Positions 8,975-18,248 of a stretch of DNA of 64,000 nt are shown here, in pieces. The translations under genes and the position numbers were made by a program. Under the pieces are notes generated by a model, which saw only the letters and a program-made list of their open reading frames with translations, did not search any database and was not told the origin of the DNA. Numbering within the stretch: the first letter of the stretch is position 1; each line of letters begins with the position of its first letter. The DNA comes from Enterovibrio paralichthyis. Lineage in GTDB: Bacteria; Pseudomonadota; Gammaproteobacteria; Enterobacterales; Vibrionaceae. The stretch is from contig NZ_JAHUTS010000012.1 in the NCBI RefSeq assembly GCF_019209835.1, positions 88,477 through 152,476 of the forward strand, given 5' to 3'.

Positions 8975-9415
8975 ATGCCGAGCCCAATTGAATGGCTGAT
9001 GTCACTGTTGGCCATTCTCTTATTCCTCACTGCGGTGAGTGATTGTAAATACCGAAGAATACCCAACTCCCTTTGTATTGTTACTGCGCTGTTGTGTGGC
9101 GGCCTGATGGTTGCTAACGACCAGTGGAGCAATATGTTTCACCCCTTCGCTGTGATGGCAATCGGTGTGCTGTTGAGCCACTACCGCATTCTGGGAGGCG
9201 GAGATAGCAAACTTCTTGCTGCCTATTCTTTGGCGATTCCCTCTAACTTTCTATCCACTACTGTCCTCATCATCGCGCTGCTGGGTGGTTTGATCAGCCT
9301 GTTTTATGTCATCCGAACAAGGTTGTTTAAAAAGCCTGCCAGAGGCATCCCGTATGGGATTGCGATAAGCCTGGGTTGTAGTTTGAGTATCCTTGCTGCC
9401 ATAGGGACACCATGA
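8975..9415 (+). CDS. tadV: TadV/CpaA-type prepilin peptidase
   Basis: This inner-membrane aspartic peptidase removes the leader from Flp pilin and from the pseudopilins. The 146 residues match the short TadV form, which lacks the N-methylation domain of PilD. Its two catalytic aspartates are visible: Asp23 in SDCKYRRIPN and Asp77 in GGGDSKLL. The remainder is a set of hydrophobic segments. AAGGATCTTTA precedes the ATG. Its last bases overlap the next gene (ATGA). Confidence 0.9.
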   Translation: MPSPIEWLMSLLAILLFLTAVSDCKYRRIPNSLCIVTALLCGGLMVANDQWSNMFHPFAVMAIGVLLSHYRILGGGDSKLLAAYSLAIPSNFLSTTVLIIALLGGLISLFYVIRTRLFKKPARGIPYGIAISLGCSLSILAAIGTP

Positions 9416-10218
9416 AAAAAGTTGTGATTTTGAGCCTTGCTGTTGGGGCGATTTTGTTTGGCCTGTATGGCCTTGCCGGAAATCTGGCGAAAAACGCCGA
9501 AACACAATCTGCTGTAGCTGGTCAGCCTGCCCAAGAGAGCACGTTGACGGTCTGGCAACTCAATCAGCCGGTAACGCGCGGCCAGGAGGTCAAGCGTTCC
9601 CACTTCAAAGTCACCAATATGCCAAAGTCACAGGCAAACGAATTGGGTGTGAATCAGGATATGGCCCTGGACTATGAGCAAGGTGCCGTGTACGAATCCT
9701 CACTGGAAGCGGGCGCTGTCGCGTTTGCTGATGTGATGGTCAACCCCGAAGATGAGCAATATATCGACCTGATCATTGCCAAAGAGCGCGTGCCCTACGC
9801 GATTCAGGTGTCGCCTGAATCTGTGGTTGGCGGCGTGATCACGAATGGCTCTAAAGTCGATATCCTGGCGCTTTCCCTGCCAAGTGCTTTCTCGATGGAT
9901 GCTTCCGAAGCGTCTACCGAAAGTAAGCGCAATATGTACGTTACGCCCGTACTCACTGGCGTAAAAGTCCTCAAAGTGGATAAACAGCTTATTCCCGGTT
10001 CCCGCAATGAAACGGGTACCACGGAAGTGAACCTCATCCTGGAACTCACCCGCAAGCAAGTCGCAACACTTACCGTTGCAAAACGAATCTCAGAAATTGA
10101 AGTACACAAATCGATTGGTGAATACCAAAAGGCTGACTTACACGCCGATGCCGGAGACGTGTTGAGCAACTTTAAATCGGTTGTCGAATACCGCGCAGAG
10201 TCAGTAACGATTAATTAA
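9412..10218 (+). CDS. cpaB: Flp pilus assembly protein CpaB/RcpC
   Basis: CpaB/RcpC proteins are periplasmic parts of the Tad machine thought to support the secretin. The 268 residues start with a membrane anchor (about 1-22) and continue with a SAF-like region (about 47-115, NQPVTRGQEVKRSHFKV and a later GAVAFADVMVNPED) and the RcpC/CpaB core with VGGVITNGSKVDIL. The ATG overlaps the tadV stop by four bases, which implies coupled translation. Confidence 0.88.
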   Translation: MKKVVILSLAVGAILFGLYGLAGNLAKNAETQSAVAGQPAQESTLTVWQLNQPVTRGQEVKRSHFKVTNMPKSQANELGVNQDMALDYEQGAVYESSLEAGAVAFADVMVNPEDEQYIDLIIAKERVPYAIQVSPESVVGGVITNGSKVDILALSLPSAFSMDASEASTESKRNMYVTPVLTGVKVLKVDKQLIPGSRNETGTTEVNLILELTRKQVATLTVAKRISEIEVHKSIGEYQKADLHADAGDVLSNFKSVVEYRAESVTIN

Positions 10219-10236
10219 TCACGGGTGTGCCTTTCC

Positions 10237-11574
10237 ATGAAACGCTTTTCTTTCATCGCTCCGCGTCTGTGGCTGCTGTTGATCAGTCTATGTGTCGCAA
10301 CCGCGGCGCACGCGCAGCGTATTACCAATCTCGATCAAGGCGGGATGACCACGGTTACAGTGAACGAGGATATCGAATCCGTCTTTATCTCTGATCCAAA
10401 CATTGCCGACTACCAGGTTATCGACAAGCGCAAAGTCGTTATTTTCGGCAAGAGCGTCGGTAATGTTTCGTTCGCTGTTTACGGCAGCGGTGGTGACACA
10501 CTCGCAACCCGCAAAATCTGGGTAAACAAATCATTCGACGTCATCTCGCAGCAAATCCAGCTTCTTTACCCGCAAGCCCAGGTGTCCGTCACCAATATCG
10601 GTGACAAGGTCGTCCTGTCGGGTTTTGTCGCAACCGAAAAAGAAAAAGATCAGATCAATCAACTGGTCGGCACCTTGCTGGAAAAAGAAAAGCAAGAGTT
10701 CAAGGTGAACTGGACGGGCGGTGAAGAAGAGTACGAACTGGAGTTTATGAAGCGTTTTCACTATGACGGCATCGTGAACAACATTGAAGTCGTCGTGGCG
10801 AAACAGGTCAACGTTAAGCTCACCGTTGCGGAAGTATCTCACTCATTCCTTGAAGAGTTCGGCATCAAATTTGGCAGCTCAGGTCAAGGCACCGGGGTGT
10901 TTGTCGACCAACTGACCAATTTCAGCGTCTCAGACATTGTGTCTGTGATCACGGCGATGGGGAATGACACGGTCGGCCAGGTGCTGGCTGAACCAAATCT
11001 TTCCGTTATTTCAGGTGAAACTGCCAGCTTTCTGGTGGGTGGTGAATTGCCTGTGGTGAGTGTTATCGATGGCGCCACCAATGTGGATTACAAAGAGTTT
11101 GGTATCCGGCTCGATGTCATGGCGAAGGTGCTGAGAGACGACCAAATCATGCTGTCACTCATGCCTGAAGTCAGCTCGCTGGATGCCCAATACACCAACA
11201 GCGCTTACGACCTGCCTGCATTAAAAACGCGCCGTGCAAGAACGACAGTCCAGTTGGGCGATGGCAAAAGCTTTGTGCTGGGTGGCTTGATGAGTACCGA
11301 AGACAAAGAGTCACTGAGCAAGATCCCGCTTGTCGGCGACATCCCGCTTCTGGGGGCACTGTTCAGAAACACAGAAACAGTCCGCTCGAAAACCGAACTT
11401 ATTATCGTCGCAACGGTGAACCTTGTTCAGCCGGTAGAGCCGACGTCAATTCAACTGCCGACAATGAAGAAAACCGCCACGATGGAGCGCTTCTTCCACA
11501 TTGAAAAAGGCTACGAAACCGCAACCGAAAAATGGGTTGAGGAAATCATGGCAACCGGAGGATTCAAACTGTGA
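10237..11574 (+). CDS. rcpA: Tad secretin RcpA/CpaC
   Basis: This is the outer-membrane ring through which the Flp pilus passes. From the ATG at 10237 the product is 445 residues with a clear signal peptide ending AHA before Gln. An upstream in-frame GTG at 10225 would put four residues ahead of the signal and has no ribosome site. After the signal come the pilus-type secretin N-terminal domain (VNEDIESVFISDPNIADYQV), a BON-like domain (VTNIGDKVVLSGFV) and the C-terminal secretin domain with the VLAEPNLSVISGETASFLVGGE and LIIVATVNLVQP motifs. Confidence 0.92.
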   Translation: MKRFSFIAPRLWLLLISLCVATAAHAQRITNLDQGGMTTVTVNEDIESVFISDPNIADYQVIDKRKVVIFGKSVGNVSFAVYGSGGDTLATRKIWVNKSFDVISQQIQLLYPQAQVSVTNIGDKVVLSGFVATEKEKDQINQLVGTLLEKEKQEFKVNWTGGEEEYELEFMKRFHYDGIVNNIEVVVAKQVNVKLTVAEVSHSFLEEFGIKFGSSGQGTGVFVDQLTNFSVSDIVSVITAMGNDTVGQVLAEPNLSVISGETASFLVGGELPVVSVIDGATNVDYKEFGIRLDVMAKVLRDDQIMLSLMPEVSSLDAQYTNSAYDLPALKTRRARTTVQLGDGKSFVLGGLMSTEDKESLSKIPLVGDIPLLGALFRNTETVRSKTELIIVATVNLVQPVEPTSIQLPTMKKTATMERFFHIEKGYETATEKWVEEIMATGGFKL

Positions 11575-12092
11575 TTGGCATTTCTTCCAGACTGGCCGTT
11601 AAACATCTCACCACATTGCTGATGCTTGGCGTATTGGCCGGTTGCTCTGAACGGGTTGTTGAACGTCAGGGTGCGGACATTACCTTGGTGCCAGTGACGC
11701 AAACCCTGACGCTTTCCGTACCGGGTCGCAGCCTTGAAGGGGCTGAAAAAGAAATCGAGCAGTTCATTCAGCAAAATTTCGCCTCGATTGAAGCCAAAGG
11801 CGTTTCGGTGGCATGGAGCGGGTCTCAAGGCAAGAAACTGTTCGCCCATGCAAAACAGTATGCGGCGCAATTTGGACTCCGTCCTGACACGTTTGATGTA
11901 CAGCAAACGTCATTAGCCGAAAGCGAAAGCATTCGTTTTGTGCTGACTGAATACAAAGTGGTTGCGCCGGTTTGCAGCTACCAGCAAGTGGGCAAATTTG
12001 GCTGGAATGAATCCAGCTGCTTCACAGATTCAGCGCGTTGGCAGTCAATGGTCAACCCAGAAAAAATGCTTCCAGGCAAGTTCTACAAGTAA
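11571..12092 (+). CDS. Tad-associated outer-membrane lipoprotein (RcpB/CpaD-like)
   Basis: The 173-residue product begins with a lipoprotein signal (lipobox LAGC, lipid cysteine at 25) and has a globular domain with little obvious homology. Its place between the secretin and tadZ is that of RcpB or CpaD, lipoproteins thought to help localise or gate the secretin. The start is GTG at 11571, overlapping the secretin stop by four bases. Family assignment is mostly by position. Confidence 0.75.
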   Translation: MIGISSRLAVKHLTTLLMLGVLAGCSERVVERQGADITLVPVTQTLTLSVPGRSLEGAEKEIEQFIQQNFASIEAKGVSVAWSGSQGKKLFAHAKQYAAQFGLRPDTFDVQQTSLAESESIRFVLTEYKVVAPVCSYQQVGKFGWNESSCFTDSARWQSMVNPEKMLPGKFYK

Positions 12093-12121
12093 CGCATCCT
12101 CTCGAACTATCAGGTATTTAA

Positions 12122-13354
12122 ATGTTTGATCTTGTTGATATCTTAAAGAGCCGGACCGAAGAAAAAGCCGTGGCAGAAGAGCTGATCACGACGGTTCTGT
12201 TCCACCAAACACAAGAGTGTGTGGATTTGGTCGAAGAGGCGTTCCGTTTTGAAGGCCTTGTTGCGCCTTCAATGCTGGAAAACACCGATGCGAATATTCG
12301 CCAGCACGTGCGTGACTCCCACATTGAAGTGGTGATTGTAGAAGCGAACCGAAGCGCCAATGTGTCCAAACACATGGAGCGTATCAGCCATCTGCTGCCA
12401 AACGATGCCTCTGTGATTGTTATCGGTAGTGAAGATTCGATCTCAACCATCCGAAACCTGAAAGCGATGGGCTTTTATTACGTCTTCTGGCCAATTCCAA
12501 AACAAGAGCTGATTGACTTCGTCCGTAACGTAGACAACAACCGCAAGCACAAAAGCGGCTTGGGTAAAGATCGCGAAGCGAAAAGGGTCGCGATTTGGGG
12601 CTCGAAGGGTGGCGTTGGCGCTACCATCATGACCTCGGAGATCGCGCTAAAGCTTTCCAGCAAGCGCAACAGTTCATGCCTGATCATTGACCACGATTTT
12701 CGTGGTGGAAACATGGATATTTGCCTGTTTTTGCAAAAACACCAGAAGAAAACCGTCACCCGAAGCTCAATCACGGCGAGTGCTGATGCGACGTATGCCG
12801 CGAGCATGGTGAAGAAGCTGTCCAACATGGCAGCGCTGTTGTCACTGGAATCGGATGAGCTGAATGAATTGGAGATGAAGGAATACATCCGTTCATTGGC
12901 GGATAAGCTGGCGGGCCAGTATAACTTTATTCTTGAAGACCTTTCCCGCTCGACCAACTCCAAAGCGGATCTGGAATATATCTCCCGCTACTCAGACATC
13001 ATATTGATCGTGATTGAGCCGACGGTGTCGAGCTTACGCGAAGCCAAACGCGCACAGAAATATATTGAAGCGCAGAACTCGCATGCCCGTGTCGTTAACG
13101 TGCTGAACTACACCATGCCAGAGAATGCCGCGACCATTACCGAATCTGATATCAAAGATTACCTCGGCCATGCGCCCGATGTTATCTGCCCGTTCGAGCC
13201 AAAGATGGGCAAGATGATTCTGGATAGAACGCACATGTTCCAGGCTCAGCTGCCGTTTGGCCGTAGCGTCTTTAACATCACCCAGCTTTTGCTCGGCCTT
13301 GAAGAGCAGAAAGGGGCTTCCTTTATCCAACGTTTACTGAAAAGGGGTAAATGA
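12122..13354 (+). CDS. tadZ: TadZ/CpaE pilus-localising ATPase-like protein
   Basis: TadZ proteins are MinD/ParA-like and mark the cell site where the Tad machine assembles. The 410 residues contain an N-terminal receiver-like domain (about 25-140) without an obvious phospho-aspartate pocket, then a MinD-like domain with SKGGVGATIM as deviant P-loop near 160-170. The usual P-loop lysine (GK) is alanine here, as in other atypical TadZ proteins. The stop overlaps the tadA start. Confidence 0.9.
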   Translation: MFDLVDILKSRTEEKAVAEELITTVLFHQTQECVDLVEEAFRFEGLVAPSMLENTDANIRQHVRDSHIEVVIVEANRSANVSKHMERISHLLPNDASVIVIGSEDSISTIRNLKAMGFYYVFWPIPKQELIDFVRNVDNNRKHKSGLGKDREAKRVAIWGSKGGVGATIMTSEIALKLSSKRNSSCLIIDHDFRGGNMDICLFLQKHQKKTVTRSSITASADATYAASMVKKLSNMAALLSLESDELNELEMKEYIRSLADKLAGQYNFILEDLSRSTNSKADLEYISRYSDIILIVIEPTVSSLREAKRAQKYIEAQNSHARVVNVLNYTMPENAATITESDIKDYLGHAPDVICPFEPKMGKMILDRTHMFQAQLPFGRSVFNITQLLLGLEEQKGASFIQRLLKRGK

Positions 13355-14634
13355 TGGATATGACGAAAAAGGGGTTTGCGCAGATCCGGGCGCAGATTTT
13401 TGAAGCCCTGGATGCCGATGCCGTCAAGACGCTTTCCAAGAGTGCCCTGTCCCAGCAGTTAGCCAATGCCGTCGATATGCTGGTGGAGAAGTTTGGGCTG
13501 TCTGTGTCTGCCCTGATGCGGGCTGAATATGTTCAGAGTCTGGTTGACGAGCTTCATGGCCTGGGCCCGCTGCAGTCACTGATGGACGATGACACCATCA
13601 GTGACATCATGATCAACGGGCATGAAAAGGTATTTATTGAGCGCAACGGTATTGTTGAGCAGACCAATGCCATGTTCATTGATGAAGCCCAACTGCTTCA
13701 AATCGCCAAACGCATTGCCAGCCGTGTTGGACGCAGAGTGGATGAATCCTCTCCGACCTGTGATGCGCGTTTGGAAGATGGCAGCCGGGTGAATATCGTC
13801 ATTCCGCCTATCGCGATTGATGGTACGTCGATCTCGATCCGTAAATTTAAAAAGCAATCTATCAACTTCTCGCAGCTGGTTGATTTTGGCGCTTTGAGCC
13901 CGGAAATGGCCAAAGTGTTGATGATTGCTGCGCGCTGCCGACTCAACATCCTGATTTCCGGTGGTACGGGCTCAGGCAAAACCACCATGCTCAATGCGCT
14001 TTCTCAGTTTATCTCTGAAAAAGAGCGGATTGTGACCATCGAAGATGCCGCAGAACTCAGGTTGCTTCAGCCGCATGTTGTGCGTCTGGAAACCCGCACC
14101 GCAGGTATTGAAGGTAATGGCCAAATTACCCAGCGAGACCTTGTGATTAACGCCCTTCGTATGCGTCCTGATCGCATTGTGGTCGGTGAGTGTCGTGGTG
14201 CGGAAGCGTTTGAAATGCTGCAGGCCATGAACACTGGCCACGATGGTTCAATGTCAACGCTGCACGCCAATACGCCGCGTGATGCATTAGCCAGGGTCGA
14301 GGCAATGGTGATGATGGCGACCAGCAGCTTACCCCTGACGGCGATTCGCCGCAGCATTGTGAGTGCGGTTGATATCATCATTCAGATCAACCGCTTACAT
14401 GACGGAAGCCGTAAGGTGATGAGTGTTGCAGAGGTGGTTGGCCTTGAAGGTGACAATGTAGTTCTGGAAGAGATCTTCCGGTTCCAGCCGTCATCCATTC
14501 AGGAAAATGGAAAAGTAAACGGCAAGTATGTCACCGCAGGCTTGATGCACCGTTCTGTCCTGGCTGAAAAAGCACGCTTCTTTGGCCTTGAGCAACAACT
14601 GAGTGAGGTGTTCAAAGTCGGAGAGCTGGCATGA
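13351..14634 (+). CDS. tadA: Tad secretion ATPase TadA/CpaF
   Basis: This hexameric GspE/VirB11-family ATPase powers Flp pilus assembly from the cytoplasm. The 427 residues show Walker A GGTGSGKTT (Lys210), Walker B RIVVGE (275-280) and the histidine box MNTGHDGSMSTLHAN (293-307). The N-terminal domain carries the CpaF pattern LGPLQSLMDDDTISDIMING. The start overlaps the tadZ stop (ATGATG), and the end overlaps tadB by four bases. Confidence 0.95.
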   Translation: MMDMTKKGFAQIRAQIFEALDADAVKTLSKSALSQQLANAVDMLVEKFGLSVSALMRAEYVQSLVDELHGLGPLQSLMDDDTISDIMINGHEKVFIERNGIVEQTNAMFIDEAQLLQIAKRIASRVGRRVDESSPTCDARLEDGSRVNIVIPPIAIDGTSISIRKFKKQSINFSQLVDFGALSPEMAKVLMIAARCRLNILISGGTGSGKTTMLNALSQFISEKERIVTIEDAAELRLLQPHVVRLETRTAGIEGNGQITQRDLVINALRMRPDRIVVGECRGAEAFEMLQAMNTGHDGSMSTLHANTPRDALARVEAMVMMATSSLPLTAIRRSIVSAVDIIIQINRLHDGSRKVMSVAEVVGLEGDNVVLEEIFRFQPSSIQENGKVNGKYVTAGLMHRSVLAEKARFFGLEQQLSEVFKVGELA

Positions 14635-15560
14635 TCTATTGGCTGGCATTGCTCCTCGGCGGGGTGGCTGTGGCGATCGCTTTTTGGCCGACTGCCAAGA
14701 ACTCAAACCGCAAGTACTACCTCGAAGAAGACATCAAGGTTTACCACGTTGAGTCGATTGATGAAGCACAGCAAGCGGTTGACCTGGCAACACTTTCAGA
14801 CCGAAAAGTACACGTGAAGCTGTTCCAGACGGTGGAACGTGTGCAGCGCCAGATTGGTGACTTCGCGGTATTCAAACTACTGGCGCTGGTTGTCGCTCTG
14901 GCTGCATTGGCTTCCATGCTCAACACCCATCTGGTCAGGGGCAGTTATGTTGCTGTTGCTGCAATCGTCGAAATTGCAGGGCTGACAATGGGCTATTTCT
15001 GGCTGCAAAAAAGGGAAAAAAAGCAGTTTGAAGAGGCGTTTCCGGATGCCCTCAATATGCTCGCCAGCGCCGTGAGTGCGGGCGAGAGTATTATGCATGC
15101 CATTGTGTATGTTGGCCGCTCTCTGGAAGGCGACGTTGGCAAAGAGTTCAAACGTATGGGCGAGCGTCTTCAAATGGGGGAGAGCGCTGATTCTGTCTTT
15201 AGAAAGTCCTGTGACCGCTTTCCGTATCCGGCGTTTCATTTCTTTGTTATTACCCTGCGTGCAAACATGCAGCGCGGCGGTCAGCTCAAAGAAGTGATCA
15301 GCCGTCTGAACCGACTGATGTTTGATAACCGTGCCATTGAGAAAAAGAAATATGCGATGACATCCGAGGCACGAACGTCGGCCAAAATTGTTGCGGTTAT
15401 ACCCTTTATCTTTCTGTTCAGTATGAAGTTTTTAAGCCCACAGAATTATGAGTTCATCATGTTCAACCCAGCGGGTAAGCCGCTTCTTTATTATTTGATT
15501 GTGAGTGAAACCATTGGGCTGACCATTGTGTGGATGTTAATGCGAGGGGCACAGAAATAA
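14631..15560 (+). CDS. tadB: Tad inner-membrane platform protein TadB
   Basis: TadB and TadC form the GspF-like inner-membrane platform on which the pilus is built. The 309-residue product has an N-terminal membrane segment, a cytoplasmic linker, two central membrane segments, the GspF core (LNMLASAVSAGESIMHAI, NMQRGGQLKEVISRL) and a C-terminal pair of membrane segments. It starts with ATGA overlap on tadA, and its stop shares a base with the tadC start (TAATG). Confidence 0.92.
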   Translation: MIYWLALLLGGVAVAIAFWPTAKNSNRKYYLEEDIKVYHVESIDEAQQAVDLATLSDRKVHVKLFQTVERVQRQIGDFAVFKLLALVVALAALASMLNTHLVRGSYVAVAAIVEIAGLTMGYFWLQKREKKQFEEAFPDALNMLASAVSAGESIMHAIVYVGRSLEGDVGKEFKRMGERLQMGESADSVFRKSCDRFPYPAFHFFVITLRANMQRGGQLKEVISRLNRLMFDNRAIEKKKYAMTSEARTSAKIVAVIPFIFLFSMKFLSPQNYEFIMFNPAGKPLLYYLIVSETIGLTIVWMLMRGAQK

Positions 15561-16438
15561 TGAGTGCCCAATTAACGCTGTTTATCGCATTGGTTGTGTT
15601 GTTCTTTGGTTTATCGCTTTGTTTCTATCTGGTTTATGCCAATTACAAACGCAAGAAAACATTTCACCATTATTTGAGTGAAGAGCCAGTTACATCGGTA
15701 GAAACATCAGTCGAAGATATCTTTAACTCGATGCTGTCCCAGTTCACTTCTACCGAAGAAGAGATCAATAAGAAATTCCTGGATGCAGGTCTGGAGACAT
15801 TTAAATACAAAAGCTACTACATGCATTTCAAGTATTCCGTTTTTGTATTGGGTGCCATTGTCATTGGTTTGATGGGTGCATCTTCAGGCATTGAGACAAG
15901 CAAATTGCTGGTGGCGATTCTTGTTTGGCTGACGGTGTGTATTGTTCTGCCTGACAGCTACCTTGGCTACCGTAAAAAAGCCTTGATTCAGAAAACCTCC
16001 AGTCAGTTACCTTACCTGTTGGATTTGCTCGCTATTTGTGTGCAAACCGGTATGACGCTTGAAGCGGCGATCAGCTACCTGGCGATAGAGATGAAGAGCT
16101 TTGATAAAAACCTTGCCAAGTTGCTGGCAAAAATGAATGAACGATCAGGCGTTGTGGGCCTGGACAGGGCGCTGGATGAACTCTATTCGAGGATCCCGAG
16201 CCCTGAGATGCGAAGCTTTGTGATGACACTGAAACAGAGCCTGCGTTACGGCTCTTCCATTTACGGCATCCTGACCACGCTCGCAGCTGACATCCGCATG
16301 GTGAATATGCTTCAGGCGGAAGAGAAAATCGGCAAGCTGGCCGCCAAGATGTCGGTCCCCCTGATTCTCTTCATCATGCTACCGATTGTGTTTGTAATTG
16401 TTGCCCCTGGAATTATGAGGCTGACCGGCAATGTATAA
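15560..16438 (+). CDS. tadC: Tad inner-membrane platform protein TadC
   Basis: This is the partner platform protein of TadB. From the ATG at 15560 (TAATG overlap with tadB) it is 292 residues; the frame is open further upstream, but that part lies inside tadB. It has an N-terminal membrane segment, two central ones, the GspF domain (LPYLLDLLAICVQTGMTLEAA, LRYGSSIYGIL) and a C-terminal membrane segment. It overlaps the tadD start by eight bases. Confidence 0.92.
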   Translation: MSAQLTLFIALVVLFFGLSLCFYLVYANYKRKKTFHHYLSEEPVTSVETSVEDIFNSMLSQFTSTEEEINKKFLDAGLETFKYKSYYMHFKYSVFVLGAIVIGLMGASSGIETSKLLVAILVWLTVCIVLPDSYLGYRKKALIQKTSSQLPYLLDLLAICVQTGMTLEAAISYLAIEMKSFDKNLAKLLAKMNERSGVVGLDRALDELYSRIPSPEMRSFVMTLKQSLRYGSSIYGILTTLAADIRMVNMLQAEEKIGKLAAKMSVPLILFIMLPIVFVIVAPGIMRLTGNV

Positions 16439-17222
16439 AACCTTAATGCTATCTGTGTCTTTATTACTGCTGACAGCGTGTGCCCAGCAAGTGCAAAACG
16501 ACGCTCAGAGCTACCTTGCCACGGAAGATAACCGCGAGGCCATGCTGGTCAAAAGCGGGAATGCTGAGCAGTTAATCGTCCTTTACCAGACCCAGCTCAA
16601 GGAAAACGAGAACCTCGACACCCGTATCAAACTCGCCAAGGTTTATCTGAATGAAAGCGACGCTGAGTCCGCGCTGTTTGCGCTCTCAGATATACCAGAC
16701 AATGAGCGCAGTGCTGATGTGCTTAAAATTCAGGCGAAATCGCACTATATGTTGGGTGAATACCAGCTTGCGATGAATACAACGGAACGCGCCATCAATC
16801 TGACGCAAAAAGAGGGCGAACTTTATAACCTTCTGGGTGCCATTTATGTCGAGTTGGGTGATTTTAATCAAGCAGAAAATGCCTTTAATCAGGCGCGTCG
16901 TTATTTTTATGACGACAAGAAAGTAAAAAATAATCTGGCTTCGATTTATATCCTGCAGGGCAATTACGACAAAGCCGTGAATATGTTGGCTTTGCTTTAT
17001 TCTGAATCCCCGAATGACCCAACGGTTTATTCAAATCTGATCATCGCATTGGTTAAAAATGGCCAAAAAGAACAAGCGGCTGAAATGATCAAGCAACACT
17101 TTGATATCGAAGAACCAGAGCAAATTATTCTGGCCATTGAAAGCAGCACACAACAAATGCCATTGGGCGATGCACTAGAAAGTTTGCGTGAACAAGACAA
17201 TGAAAAATCAAATGCGGCATAA
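16431..17222 (+). CDS. tadD: TPR-repeat lipoprotein TadD
   Basis: TadD is a lipoprotein needed for Flp pilus biogenesis, probably as a pilotin or chaperone for the secretin. The 263 residues start with a lipoprotein signal (LLLTAC, lipid cysteine 17) and contain several TPR units, for example GELYNLLGAIYVELGDFNQAE and NNLASIYILQGNYDKAVNML. It overlaps tadC upstream and tadE downstream. Confidence 0.88.
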   Translation: MYKTLMLSVSLLLLTACAQQVQNDAQSYLATEDNREAMLVKSGNAEQLIVLYQTQLKENENLDTRIKLAKVYLNESDAESALFALSDIPDNERSADVLKIQAKSHYMLGEYQLAMNTTERAINLTQKEGELYNLLGAIYVELGDFNQAENAFNQARRYFYDDKKVKNNLASIYILQGNYDKAVNMLALLYSESPNDPTVYSNLIIALVKNGQKEQAAEMIKQHFDIEEPEQIILAIESSTQQMPLGDALESLREQDNEKSNAA

Positions 17223-17730
17223 GCAAAAAGGTATCGCGTCGGTTGAATTTGCCGTTGGCTTTGGTGCTTTCTTTTTATTGTGCATCACCTGGATTGAGAT
17301 TGGATACCTGGCCCATGTCTCGGCCGTCACCGACGTAGCCATTGCTGAAGCGGCGAGGGAAGCCAAGGTAGCATCCCTTGACCACGGCAACAGGCAAGGG
17401 AGTCCGCAAAGCTTTATGCGCATTTTCAAGCGTGTAGTGACGGAGGAAACCGAGCGTTATGGCGGCTTGGTGGATAACGACAATTTCCGTTTTACCGTGC
17501 AGTACCTTGATAGCGTGGATGATCTTGAACGCTATCAGGGCGATTGCCGGAGCAAGGACGATACCGCCCAGGAGATTGAATGTGGCCGCTCCAAGCACAG
17601 CGCGCTGGCACTGTATGCGGTTGAGTATGATTACACCCCAATATTCAGCAATTTAATTGCCGATCCCAGCGTGCTTCGCCGTGAAGTTATCGTTATTCAG
17701 GAGTATGAGCGTGACGCATTTGCCATTTAA
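17200..17730 (+). CDS. tadE: TadE-like pseudopilin
   Basis: TadE-type pseudopilins are processed by TadV and take part in pilus assembly. The product has a short basic leader then GIASVEFAVGFGAFFLLCI, where the Glu after SV marks the pilin-like site; the rest is a small soluble domain with two cysteines. The start could be ATG 17200 or ATG 17212; a GTG at 17188 is also in frame. All lie within the end of tadD, and no good ribosome site distinguishes them. Confidence 0.85.
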   Translation: MKNQMRHKQKGIASVEFAVGFGAFFLLCITWIEIGYLAHVSAVTDVAIAEAAREAKVASLDHGNRQGSPQSFMRIFKRVVTEETERYGGLVDNDNFRFTVQYLDSVDDLERYQGDCRSKDDTAQEIECGRSKHSALALYAVEYDYTPIFSNLIADPSVLRREVIVIQEYERDAFAI

Positions 17731-18247
17731 GCAAAGGGGAACCTTTTCGGTGGAGTTTGCCTTACTGGCTGTCGTGTTCGCCGCGTTTATCATCCTGACC
17801 GGTGACATTGTTATTAAGCTGTCGATGCAGGGGCAGTTGGACCGTCTTTCCTACTCCATGGTGAACGTGCTGAAAGAACGAACCCAATTGTATGACCCTG
17901 ATTTCATGGAAATTGACAGTCAAAGCACCCGAGAGCTGAACAGCATTATTAGCCATTCACTCGGCCGTATGGTTTCAAACTATGATGCGTCGAAAATGGG
18001 CACAACGTTTGAGTCGCTCACTTTTCCAAATGGCAGACAAACGCTCGATACCATTGAACAGGGTGGTGGCTGTCAATTGACCGACACACTGGCAGATCAT
18101 CAGGACCTTTCCATGATGACCAGCTGGGGACGTCGGGCGTCGCTATACCGGGTAACCATTTGCTATGAAACAGATAATTGGGCAGGTGCCTCGTTTGATA
18201 CAGAGTTTACCACTGTCCAATCTTCTTCAATCATGATGGGGCGTTGA
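17705..18247 (+). CDS. tadF: TadF-like pseudopilin
   Basis: This is a second TadE/F-class pseudopilin. The ATG at 17705, inside the last codons of tadE, gives a 180-residue protein with a basic leader, GTFSVEFALLAVVFAAFIIL and a soluble domain with two cysteines. The upstream frame extension to 17657 overlaps tadE more and adds nothing pilin-like. Its stop is directly followed by tadG. Confidence 0.82.
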   Translation: MSVTHLPFKQRGTFSVEFALLAVVFAAFIILTGDIVIKLSMQGQLDRLSYSMVNVLKERTQLYDPDFMEIDSQSTRELNSIISHSLGRMVSNYDASKMGTTFESLTFPNGRQTLDTIEQGGGCQLTDTLADHQDLSMMTSWGRRASLYRVTICYETDNWAGASFDTEFTTVQSSSIMMGR

Positions 18248-18248
18248 T

